Source: Akkermansia sp.
GTDB lineage: Bacteria > Verrucomicrobiota > Verrucomicrobiia > Verrucomicrobiales > Akkermansiaceae
DNA length: 24,266 bases
Reading direction: 5' to 3'
NCBI GenBank assembly: GCA_017555465.1
Contig: JAFZGH010000055.1
Coordinates: forward strand, 1 to 24,266
Shown here: one piece after another, positions 1-6,425 of the stretch
Numbering within the stretch: the stretch's first letter is position 1
Layout of the letters: every line of letters begins with the position of its first letter
Program-made: the position numbers and the translations under genes
Notes under the pieces: model-generated
The model's input: the letters and a program-made list of their open reading frames with translations, nothing else
Database searches by the model: none
What the model was told of the DNA's origin: nothing

Positions 1-608
1 CTATTTCTGCTGTGCGAATGGTCTCGTATCTCCGCTGGCTGGTTCAGCTAAGCGCGGTGGTAAGGGAAATATGCTGCGCATTTCAAACGCTGCCCGCAAT
101 ACCGTTACCCGCCGTTTGAGCCTGCAGGATAAACGCGGCGGCTTTGCTCGTTACGATGCAGATGATAACGGCAACGTGGGTAAGCTCTCCGCCTATACCA
201 CCAAGAGCGGTCGAACTTACGAATCCGCCGATATCGTCTCGACTTTGCAGGTGATTCGCGATGAAGATGGTGCGATTTCCCAGGTGTGGAATGCATGGGA
301 TGGTCTCATGGTGAGTTCCATTTTCCCGATGAATGTGTGGCTGAAATCTGGCAGAAGGGGGCTACCGGGCATCTGTGTATTTCCCGCACGCTGGGTTATG
401 GCAGCCCCCGTGCTCTGACCACACTTTATGAATATGATTCGGAAGGTCGCAGTACGATTTGCTCGGCCGAGAAGTTTCTCGCACGGATGTCCTCAATCGC
501 ACCACGACAACTGCTTATAGCGCTGATGGCTTCAGTATCGCGATAACGCCCCCTGCAGGGGCAACACCAAATTCCAGTGGCAAAAGACAACTATGCGGGT
601 GTAACTAA
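1..608 (+). pseudogene. RHS/YD-repeat protein remnant, frameshifted
   Basis: The stretch reads as an RHS-type (YD-repeat) protein only if the frame is changed twice. It opens before the window. The first part, roughly 2-310, runs in the frame of position 2 and includes RYDADDNGNVGKLSAYTT. The second, roughly 305-447, runs in the frame of position 1 and includes ALTTLYEYDSEGR, a typical YD-repeat phrase. The third, roughly 450-608, runs in the frame of position 3 and includes QYDLLGREVSRTDVLNRTTT, again RHS-like, and ends at the TAA at 606-608. The pieces follow one another with almost no gap, so two small indels in one old gene explain them best. RHS proteins are large surface or toxin-delivery proteins; this copy should not be functional. 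The family call rests on the YD motifs seen by eye. Sequencing error could mimic the frame changes. Confidence 0.65.
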
Positions 609-630
609 TAAGGTTACACCCGCATAGTTG
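588..630. repeat. Perfect 18-bp inverted repeat, 7-base loop
   Basis: The left arm (588-605, CAACTATGCGGGTGTAAC) is exactly reverse-complementary to 613-630, with loop TAATAAG. The stem starts just where the RHS remnant loses its repeat character, and it contains the stop codon of the third frame. It is followed on the plus strand by AGGGGGGG and on the minus strand by TCTTTTG, so it has no proper T-run. It may be a factor-independent terminator of atypical form, a protein-binding dyad or a scar of an element. The structure is certain; the role is not known. Confidence 0.85.
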
Positions 631-932
631 AGGGGGGGATGACAGGGCATATGTTCATGGAAGCGCATGAGCGCGGCTACCTTTGCTGTCTACCTTGTGT
701 GTAAAAAAAGAAAGCGGGTGCTTTTCCGTGTTGTAGGTGGCATAAAGCCAGTACCCTATTATTTCATTTAATATTAATTACAAACAACACGATTGGTGAA
801 AAGCACCCGACGTGGATAATAGCCTAAATTTTTCCAAAAGCAAGCCTTTTTGTTTTATCTGACGCGTGCATCGGGCATTTTTTTGACGGTCTCGATTTCG
901 TTGCTTAAAAGAAAGTTCGAGAATCGCCCATA
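609..932. other. Gene-free region with imperfect inverted repeat
   Basis: No convincing gene is seen here. The middle part (about 740-785) is clearly more AT-rich than the rest of the window. The only ordered structure is an inverted repeat at 715-809, listed separately. A 21-codon frame from the ATG at 639 to the TAA near 705 has no support beyond being open. The region lies between a decayed RHS gene and the end of a minus-strand gene, as expected of a degraded chromosomal spot. Confidence 0.6.
715..809. repeat. Long interrupted inverted repeat (20-bp arms)
   Basis: Bases 715-726 (CGGGTGCTTTTC) pair perfectly with 798-809, and 727-734 (CGTGTTGT) pair perfectly with 784-791. Six extra bases, ATTGGT at 792-797, bulge out of the right arm. 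About 49 AT-rich bases form the loop. The shape suits a MITE-like element, the ends of a small insertion, or a structured RNA. I looked for integron attC core sites (RYYYAAC/GTTRRRY) at the outer ends and did not find them. No gene lies inside. Confidence 0.75.
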
Positions 933-1382
933 CTATGCCTGTTCGTGCAATAACTCCTGTGCTTTGCGGGCACAGAAGGCAACGCAGCGTTCGCAGGGGC
1001 GGGCTGCATAGTATGCTTCGGTGCGCTCATTGGGACGGGCGGACGGTTCCATTTCCTCGTCCAGGTGGAGGAGTTCACGGCAGGTGAGGGTGCCGAATTC
1101 GGCCTTGAAGTCGTCAGCCAGTGCGCGGGTGAGGGTGAAGATTCTCTCCTTTTCCTCTGGCTGGCCGGTGAGGTTGCCCTGGCAGAAGCCGGCCACCATG
1201 CAGAGAGCGGAGAACGCGCCGCAGGTGCCGCGCATGCGTCCGAGTCCGGCACCGAAGGCTGAGGAGAAGCGGAGGGCGGCTTCATCACTCATGCCTACCT
1301 GGGCAGCAAAAGCTGCAAAGACAGATTGTGCGCAGTTGTACCCCTGGTGGAAATAGTCCAGTGCTCTGGCCTCGGCGTTCAT
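933..1382 (-). CDS. C_GCAxxG_C_C family protein
   Basis: This is a small cysteine-rich protein of about 149 residues. Its N-terminus, with GYNCAQSVFAAFAAQVGM near residues 13-30, and the following GAGLGRMRGTCGAFSALC place it in the C_GCAxxG_C_C family (usually 130-160 residues), thought to be redox or metal related but not assigned a firm function. The central GCAxxG is here GAGLGR, so one of the family's cysteines is replaced by alanine. Further cysteines occur at LTCREL and in the tail RPCERCVAFC. I chose the ATG at 1382 over the ATG at 1394 and a TTG at 1418. It matches the family's usual start, and a TTGACA/TATGCT promoter overlaps both upstream candidates. The gene diverges from asnS and stands alone; no terminator is evident after it. 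Confidence 0.75.
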   Translation of the reverse strand: MNAEARALDYFHQGYNCAQSVFAAFAAQVGMSDEAALRFSSAFGAGLGRMRGTCGAFSALCMVAGFCQGNLTGQPEEKERIFTLTRALADDFKAEFGTLTCRELLHLDEEMEPSARPNERTEAYYAARPCERCVAFCARKAQELLHEQA

Positions 1383-1389
1383 GTGCTTG

Positions 1390-1418
1390 AGCATACTCTT
1401 GTGAGGATGCTTTGTCAA
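1390..1418 (-). promoter_or_regulatory. Promoter of the C_GCAxxG gene, leaderless type
   Basis: On the minus strand TTGACA (1418-1413), 17 bases, then TATGCT (1395-1390). Only seven bases separate the -10 box from the ATG at 1382, so the transcript would begin at or next to the start codon. Confidence 0.6.
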
Positions 1419-1489
1419 TGCCGGTTTTTTTGCTCGCTTTAGCGGGGGTGGGGTGGTAGAATCCCTGGTAACAAATTGCAGAATATATC

Positions 1490-2854
1490 ATGCAGCGTAC
1501 ATTAGTGAAACACGCGTTGGCCAGCACGGCTCCTGCAGAGCAGATTCTGGTGGAAGGTTGGGTTCGCACCCGCCGCGATTCGAAGGCTTTTTCGTTCCTG
1601 GAGGTGAATGACGGCACGAGCCTGGCTTCTATCCAGGTGGTGGCAGATGCCGGGATTCCCGGTTATGAGGATATTTCCCGGATGTCGACGGGGGCTTCGG
1701 TGAGCATTCTGGGCCGCCTGGTGGAAAGCCCCGGCAAGCAGAAATGGGAAATTCAGGCCACGGAAATCAAGCTGGTGGGTGGTTCCCCGGAGTCGTACCC
1801 GCTGCAGAAGAAGGGCCATTCGCCCGAGTTCCTGCGCACCATTGCGCATCTGCGCCCGCGCACTAACCTGTACGGAGCCATTTTCCGCACCCGCTCGCGC
1901 ATGGCGGCGGCGGTGCACCAGTTCTTCCTTGAGCGTGATTTCGTGTGGGTGCATACGCCCATTATCACCGCGAGCGATTGCGAGGGCGCTGGTGAGATGT
2001 TCCATGTGACCACGCTGGATCCGCTGGCCGATAACAAGAGTTACGATAACGATTTCTTCGGCAAGTCTGCCAATCTGACGGTTTCCGGCCAGCTGGAGGG
2101 CGAGACCTTTGCCTGCGCGTTGAGCAATATCTACACCTTTGGCCCCACTTTCCGCGCAGAGAACAGCAACACCTCCCGCCATGCGGCTGAGTTCTGGATG
2201 ATTGAACCGGAAATGGCCTTCTGTGATATTTATGGCGACATGGATATTGCCGAATCGTTCATCAAACACATTGCCCGCACCATGCTGGCAGATGCAAGTG
2301 GTGATTTCGAGTTCTTCTGCAAGTTTGTGGATAAGGGGCTGCGCGCCCGCCTGGAGGAGGTGGCTGAAAAGCCCTTTGTGCGCTGCTCCTATACCGAGGC
2401 GATTGAAATCATGCAGGCCAGCGGCCAGGATTTTGAGTACAAGCCGTATTGGGGCATGGATATGCAGAGCGAGCACGAGCGTTTCCTGACGGAGAAGCAT
2501 TTCAAATGCCCGGTGATTGTGTATAATTACCCGAAGGAAATCAAGCCGTTCTACATGCGCCTGAATGATGACGGCAAGACGGTGACGGCCATGGATGTGC
2601 TGGTGCCGGGAATCGGTGAAATCATTGGCGGCAGCCAGCGCGAGGAGCGCCTGGAGGTGCTGGAGGGCAATATCGAGCGCATGGGCATGGATAAGGACGC
2701 GTACTACTGGTACAACGACCTGCGCCGTTTCGGCACCGTGCCGCACGCTGGTTTCGGCGTGGGTTTTGAGCGTCTCATCATGTTTGTGACGGGTGTACAG
2801 AACATCCGCGACGTGCTGCCGTTCCCGCGCACTCCCCGTAATTGTGAGTTCTGA
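1490..2854 (+). CDS. asnS: Asparagine--tRNA ligase
   Basis: Asparaginyl-tRNA synthetase charges tRNA-Asn with asparagine using ATP in the cytoplasm. The 454-residue length is close to the usual ~465. The N-terminal OB-fold (about residues 18-95, VEGWVRTRRDSKAFSFLEVN) is followed by the class II catalytic core. Motif 2 is visible at about 217-240 (FGPTFRAENSNTSRHAAEFW), and motif 3 forms the C-terminus (GFGVGFERLIMF, then the family ending FPRTPRNCEF). The Asn-type rather than Asp-type identity rests on the FRAENSNTSRH and RTPRNCEF signatures. The ATG at 1490 begins the family's usual N-terminus; there is no Shine-Dalgarno sequence. A TAGAAT at 1457-1462 may be the -10 box, but no good -35 box is seen. 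A lone asnS suggests direct charging rather than only the Asp-tRNA amidation route, which cannot be judged from this window. Confidence 0.97.
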   Translation: MQRTLVKHALASTAPAEQILVEGWVRTRRDSKAFSFLEVNDGTSLASIQVVADAGIPGYEDISRMSTGASVSILGRLVESPGKQKWEIQATEIKLVGGSPESYPLQKKGHSPEFLRTIAHLRPRTNLYGAIFRTRSRMAAAVHQFFLERDFVWVHTPIITASDCEGAGEMFHVTTLDPLADNKSYDNDFFGKSANLTVSGQLEGETFACALSNIYTFGPTFRAENSNTSRHAAEFWMIEPEMAFCDIYGDMDIAESFIKHIARTMLADASGDFEFFCKFVDKGLRARLEEVAEKPFVRCSYTEAIEIMQASGQDFEYKPYWGMDMQSEHERFLTEKHFKCPVIVYNYPKEIKPFYMRLNDDGKTVTAMDVLVPGIGEIIGGSQREERLEVLEGNIERMGMDKDAYYWYNDLRRFGTVPHAGFGVGFERLIMFVTGVQNIRDVLPFPRTPRNCEF

Positions 2855-2856
2855 TA

Positions 2857-2885
2857 TTGACTCCGCAAGCCGTAACTGCTAGTAT
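2857..2885 (+). promoter_or_regulatory. lpxK promoter, leaderless type
   Basis: TTGACT (2857-2862), 17-base spacer, TAGTAT (2880-2885), then eight bases to the lpxK ATG at 2894. It starts 3 bases after the asnS stop codon, so lpxK can be expressed on its own, with an mRNA that has almost no leader. Confidence 0.6.
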
Positions 2886-2893
2886 ACAGCATC

Positions 2894-4090
2894 ATGAAGT
2901 CGCGCGGAGAGGAGTTTGCAGAGTGGGGGACAGAGGTTGTCTTTGGCCGTGCCCGGGGATTCCGGGCGTGGCTGATGCGTTGTCTGCTCCGCTTTGCCTC
3001 GTTCTTCTTCTGGATTCTGGTGCAAGTGCGACTGTTCCTGTTCCGTCGGCGCATCAAGACGGTGCACTACCTGGGAACCTTTGTCATCAGTGTGGGCAAT
3101 ATCACGGCTGGTGGCACGGGTAAGACCCCGGTGGTGGAGCTGCTTTCCCGCAGTCTGGCTTCACGAGGCCGCAAATGCGCGATTCTGACGCGTGGTTACA
3201 AGAGCCATGATCTGGAAAAGCCCCAGGTGTGGCTGGATAAGGACGGCAAGCGTGTGAAGCGTGTGCCGAAGATTGCCAGCGATGGCGTGACCCGCTACCT
3301 CAGCCCGCTGTATGCCGGTGATGAGCCGTTCATGCTGGCCCGTAATCTGGATAATGTGGCAGTGCTGGTGGATAAGGACCGCGTGAAGTCCGGTATCTTT
3401 GCCATTGAACAGCTGGGCAGCAATACGCTCATTCTGGATGACGGAATGCAGTTCCTGAAGCTGAAGCATGAGATTGATATCGTGCTGGTGGATTGCGGAT
3501 TCCCCTTTGGCACGGGAGCGCTGCTGCCGCGTGGCACGATGCGCGAGCCCCGCGCCAGCCTGAAGCGCGCAAGCTACATCATTCTGACCAAGAGCGAGGG
3601 TAAGCCGCAGGATGAGCTGATAGCCACCATACGCAAGTATAACAAGGTAGCTGACATCATTGTGACGAATCACGCCCCGGTGCTGCTGGAAAATATCTTT
3701 ACTGGCGAACAGCTGCCGCTTTCTGCACTGAAAGGCAAGTATGTGGCCTGCCTGAGCGGTATTGCACGCCCGGAAAGCTTTGAGAACCTGGTGGAGGCTC
3801 TGGGTGCCAATGTGGAAATCCGCCGCAGTTATCCCGACCACTACTGGTTTGACCAGGAAGACCTGGATGCCTTTGTGGAGCGCTGCGCCGAGCGCGCCAT
3901 GGATATGATTGTAACCACGGAGAAGGACGCCGTGCGTTTCCTGCGGCCGGGTGAGATGGATGTGCCCATTTACTTCCTGCGCATTCACATTGATATTCTG
4001 CAGGGGCAGGAGAAGTGGGATGCCATGATTGACCGCATCTGCGCTCTTGGTGCTCCCCAGCCCGCTCCGGAGTGGGGCGATGTGCTGTGA
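2894..4090 (+). CDS. lpxK: Tetraacyldisaccharide 4'-kinase
   Basis: LpxK phosphorylates the 4' position of the lipid A disaccharide precursor with ATP at the inner face of the inner membrane, late in the Raetz pathway. The P-loop is VGNITAGGTGKTPVV (about 67-81). Also seen are AGDEP (141-145), the family's LDDGMQ (181-186, usually DDGLQ or DDGFQ), LPRGTMREP (211-219) and the late TTEKDAVRF. At 398 residues it is about 70 longer than E. coli LpxK, chiefly in an N-terminal stretch of about 55 residues with a hydrophobic anchor at about 31-50. The start ATG is preceded by a promoter rather than a ribosome site. It lies 39 bases after asnS and converges on a lipid-A-glycosyltransferase-like gene, a plausible functional neighbour. 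Confidence 0.95.
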   Translation: MKSRGEEFAEWGTEVVFGRARGFRAWLMRCLLRFASFFFWILVQVRLFLFRRRIKTVHYLGTFVISVGNITAGGTGKTPVVELLSRSLASRGRKCAILTRGYKSHDLEKPQVWLDKDGKRVKRVPKIASDGVTRYLSPLYAGDEPFMLARNLDNVAVLVDKDRVKSGIFAIEQLGSNTLILDDGMQFLKLKHEIDIVLVDCGFPFGTGALLPRGTMREPRASLKRASYIILTKSEGKPQDELIATIRKYNKVADIIVTNHAPVLLENIFTGEQLPLSALKGKYVACLSGIARPESFENLVEALGANVEIRRSYPDHYWFDQEDLDAFVERCAERAMDMIVTTEKDAVRFLRPGEMDVPIYFLRIHIDILQGQEKWDAMIDRICALGAPQPAPEWGDVL

Positions 4091-4108
4091 TTCTGCTTTT
4101 TGAGTAAT

Positions 4109-4147
4109 AACAAACCCGCCCGGCCATTTCTGCCGGGCGGGTTTGTT
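4109..4147. terminator. Bidirectional hairpin between lpxK and glycosyltransferase
   Basis: Arms 4109-4124 (AACAAACCCGCCCGGC) and 4132-4147 are perfect 16-bp complements around a 7-base loop. The stem sits between two convergent genes, with the T-rich outer ends of the stem serving as short U tracts in each direction. Confidence 0.85.
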
Positions 4148-4151
4148 GTGA

Positions 4152-6317
4152 TTAACGCTTTCTGTACAGCCTCCATGAGCCGTCTTCTGCCACCAGCTCC
4201 CAGGCATCGGGCTGGGTCATCAGGTGGTACTGCCGGTGGTACACGGCCAGGTATTCACCCTTGCGGAGCCGGGAGATTTCTCCGGTAAGGATTTCGGCGC
4301 GCCCGGCAGAGTAGAATTGGGCGGAGTAGGGGACTTTGTTATCCATATAGTACAGCGGGGATTGCTGGTCCCAGTGTTGCAGAAGGTCCTGCTGGCAGCG
4401 GTACTGAATGTGGTCGAATCCCTTGCCCGCGCCGAACAGCCCGATGATGCAGATGACTGGCAGGGCCGCAAAGAGGAACTGGCGGTAATCGCGACCTTCC
4501 AGCTCGCGCAGCGTCCACAGCCGGCGCACCAGCAGGATGCAGAACGCGGGAACGGCCGGCAGAATGTAGGCGGGCAGGATGTTGCGCGCCATGGTGAAGA
4601 ACACGGGCGTGCTGAGAGCCCAGCACCAGAGGAAGGCGTTTTCCGGCTTGCAGATGCCTTTCATGTTGCGGCGCAGCAGGAAGGGAACCAGAAGCACCCA
4701 GGGCAGGAACATTTCAATTCCATATAGCCAGATGGTGCCGATAGCGCGGGAATGTCCCTTGCCATACAAGTCACCCGCCCAGCCTTTGACCAGGAATCGC
4801 TCTATGTGTTCGCCAATGATGAAGTAGCGCAGGAAGCCGGGGGTGGCTTGTTCGGCTGCTATGTACCACGGAACGGTGAGCAGCAGCATGAGCAGCGTGC
4901 CGCAAATCCAGGGCAGGCGCTTCCAGAGTTGCAGCCACTGTTTCTGCCAGAGCACCCAGAAGAATACCGGAATGCCGCAGACCACAAGGGCAAGCGGGCC
5001 TTTGCTGAGCAGACCGATGGCCAGACCGAGGAAGAAGAGGTAGCCCCACAGGCGGCGCGGGGCTTCGTCTGTCATAGCGCGATAGAAGGAAATCATGGTC
5101 AGCGTGGTGCCGAAGGCCAGGAAGGCATCGGTCATCACGGCGCCGGCGGACACGAAGCCCATGGCTGAGGTAAAGAGAACCACGATGCAGGCAACGCTCT
5201 GCTCCTTGCGGTTGCTCTTGAAGGGCCAGAGCAGGAAGCAGAGCCCGATGCCCAGCGTGGCAAGATAGGGAGCCAGGCGTGCGCCGAATTCGTTGATACC
5301 GCAGAGCATCATGGTGGCGGCGCTACCCCAGAAAGACAACGGGGGCTTGCCCCAGAACGGCACTCCGTATTCAAACTGCGGCTGCAGCCAGTAGTTTGTT
5401 TCCACCATTTTGCGGGCCATTTCGCCATAGCGCGCCTCTGTGGTGTCCATGAGGGGATATATCCCCAGGCTTAACAGGCGGGCCAGGAGGACACAGGCCA
5501 GGAAGAGCAGCAGACAGGGCAGCAGGTTTGACGGGTATGCCGGGAGTTTGAGGAATTTCTGCGTGCGGGGGAAATTCTGGCGCACCAGCAGGTAAAGTGC
5601 CAGAATGACAATGAGTGCCGCGGAGAGATAGATACAGGGCAAGGCGTATATCTGCGCAATGTCGGGCACGGCGGTCAGGTCATAAATCCATTTGAATATG
5701 TGGAAGAGACCGTCATCGTAAAGCTCAGGTACGTCAGCCAGTTCATCCATGGCATGGGCCTGGTACATGAGCATGAAGCCGATGCCGGAGGAGATGCCTG
5801 GAATGGCCAGCCGCAGCAGGTAGTGCGGCACCGGGGCTGACGGCATGAGGCGGTTTTTGAGCAGATAAACGGTGACGACGAGTTCCACCAGCAGGATGCC
5901 CGCCATCCATTCGCAGTAAGGCAGCCGGCAGATATCTTCCCACGCGGCGGCCGGAGCCATGATGAAATCGCGGGTGAGCAGGCGGAACGAATCGCCAGAG
6001 ACAATTTCCACCAGCTCCTCAAGCCAGTGGATGAGGCAGAACAGGGAAAAGAGAACGAGCGTGACCCGGCGATCCCATTTTCCACCGTGAAAATCCCGTG
6101 GCAGTACCAGGAGGTAAAGCAGGTAGGGAATCAGGGTAAACAGGAAGCAGGCGGTATTTTCATTGATAAATGAAAGCAGCGATTCCTGGATATCTCCAGC
6201 CTCCGGTTGAGCCGCCCCGGTAAGGAGGAGAATGGCTAACTCAATCAGTTCAAAGAAGATGTATACGCCGATGAAAGGGGCAAGTCGTTGCCAATAGTAT
6301 CTAACAGCCACGGTCAT
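4152..6317 (-). CDS. ArnT-like membrane glycosyltransferase with extra N-terminal membrane domain
   Basis: This is a 721-residue polytopic membrane protein. The part from about residue 262 onward looks like the ArnT/PMT superfamily (GT-C fold), which moves sugars from polyprenyl carriers to lipid A or proteins on the periplasmic side. It shows DTTEARYGEMARKM (291-304), where the family has its catalytic acidic residue and RY, then WGKPPLSFW (322-330), SKGPLALV (438-445), TVPWYI (481-486) and ARNILPAYILPAVPAF (577-592). Residues 1-260 hold about six further hydrophobic segments not found in ordinary ~550-residue ArnT. A phrase near 107-135 (DSFRLLTRDF...WEDICRLPY) resembles the membrane part of LTA-synthase/sulfatase-type phosphotransferases, without any sulfatase domain. 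The sugar and acceptor are unknown; the nearby lpxK makes lipid A a reasonable guess. Confidence 0.8.
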   Translation of the reverse strand: MTVAVRYYWQRLAPFIGVYIFFELIELAILLLTGAAQPEAGDIQESLLSFINENTACFLFTLIPYLLYLLVLPRDFHGGKWDRRVTLVLFSLFCLIHWLEELVEIVSGDSFRLLTRDFIMAPAAAWEDICRLPYCEWMAGILLVELVVTVYLLKNRLMPSAPVPHYLLRLAIPGISSGIGFMLMYQAHAMDELADVPELYDDGLFHIFKWIYDLTAVPDIAQIYALPCIYLSAALIVILALYLLVRQNFPRTQKFLKLPAYPSNLLPCLLLFLACVLLARLLSLGIYPLMDTTEARYGEMARKMVETNYWLQPQFEYGVPFWGKPPLSFWGSAATMMLCGINEFGARLAPYLATLGIGLCFLLWPFKSNRKEQSVACIVVLFTSAMGFVSAGAVMTDAFLAFGTTLTMISFYRAMTDEAPRRLWGYLFFLGLAIGLLSKGPLALVVCGIPVFFWVLWQKQWLQLWKRLPWICGTLLMLLLTVPWYIAAEQATPGFLRYFIIGEHIERFLVKGWAGDLYGKGHSRAIGTIWLYGIEMFLPWVLLVPFLLRRNMKGICKPENAFLWCWALSTPVFFTMARNILPAYILPAVPAFCILLVRRLWTLRELEGRDYRQFLFAALPVICIIGLFGAGKGFDHIQYRCQQDLLQHWDQQSPLYYMDNKVPYSAQFYSAGRAEILTGEISRLRKGEYLAVYHRQYHLMTQPDAWELVAEDGSWRLYRKR

Positions 6318-6323
6318 GGCTGG

Positions 6324-6352
6324 ATATTAACATGCCATTGATACAGGAACAA
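6324..6352 (-). promoter_or_regulatory. Glycosyltransferase promoter, leaderless type
   Basis: On the minus strand TTGTTC (6352-6347), 17 bases, TAATAT (6329-6324), then six bases to the ATG at 6317. It lies after the serA terminator, so the gene has its own promoter. Confidence 0.55.
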
Positions 6353-6379
6353 GAATTTATTGAGAACAATAACAAAAAA

Positions 6380-6402
6380 GCCGGAAGCATCATGCTTCCG
6401 GC
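6380..6402 (-). terminator. Rho-independent terminator after serA
   Basis: GCCGGAAGC (6380-6388) pairs with GCTTCCGGC (6394-6402) around a five-base loop. Reading the minus strand, the stem is followed by six T. It lies 23 bases past the serA stop and closes the five-gene unit. Confidence 0.9.
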
Positions 6403-6425
6403 CTGGATGAATGGTTAAACTAAAG

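Noticed and set aside
639..705. Possible 21-codon peptide after the G-run
   Set aside because: The G-run touches the ATG with no spacing, the peptide has no features, and the region is degraded.
715..809. Integron attC site
   Set aside because: The arm ends lack the RYYYAAC and GTTRRRY core sites, and no cassette gene or integrase is near.
1457..1462. TAGAAT as the asnS -10 box
   Set aside because: No acceptable -35 box lies 15-19 bases upstream, so I did not list it as a promoter.
1502..2746. A 414-codon open frame opposite asnS
   Set aside because: It is the antisense shadow of asnS without recognisable motifs or promoter.
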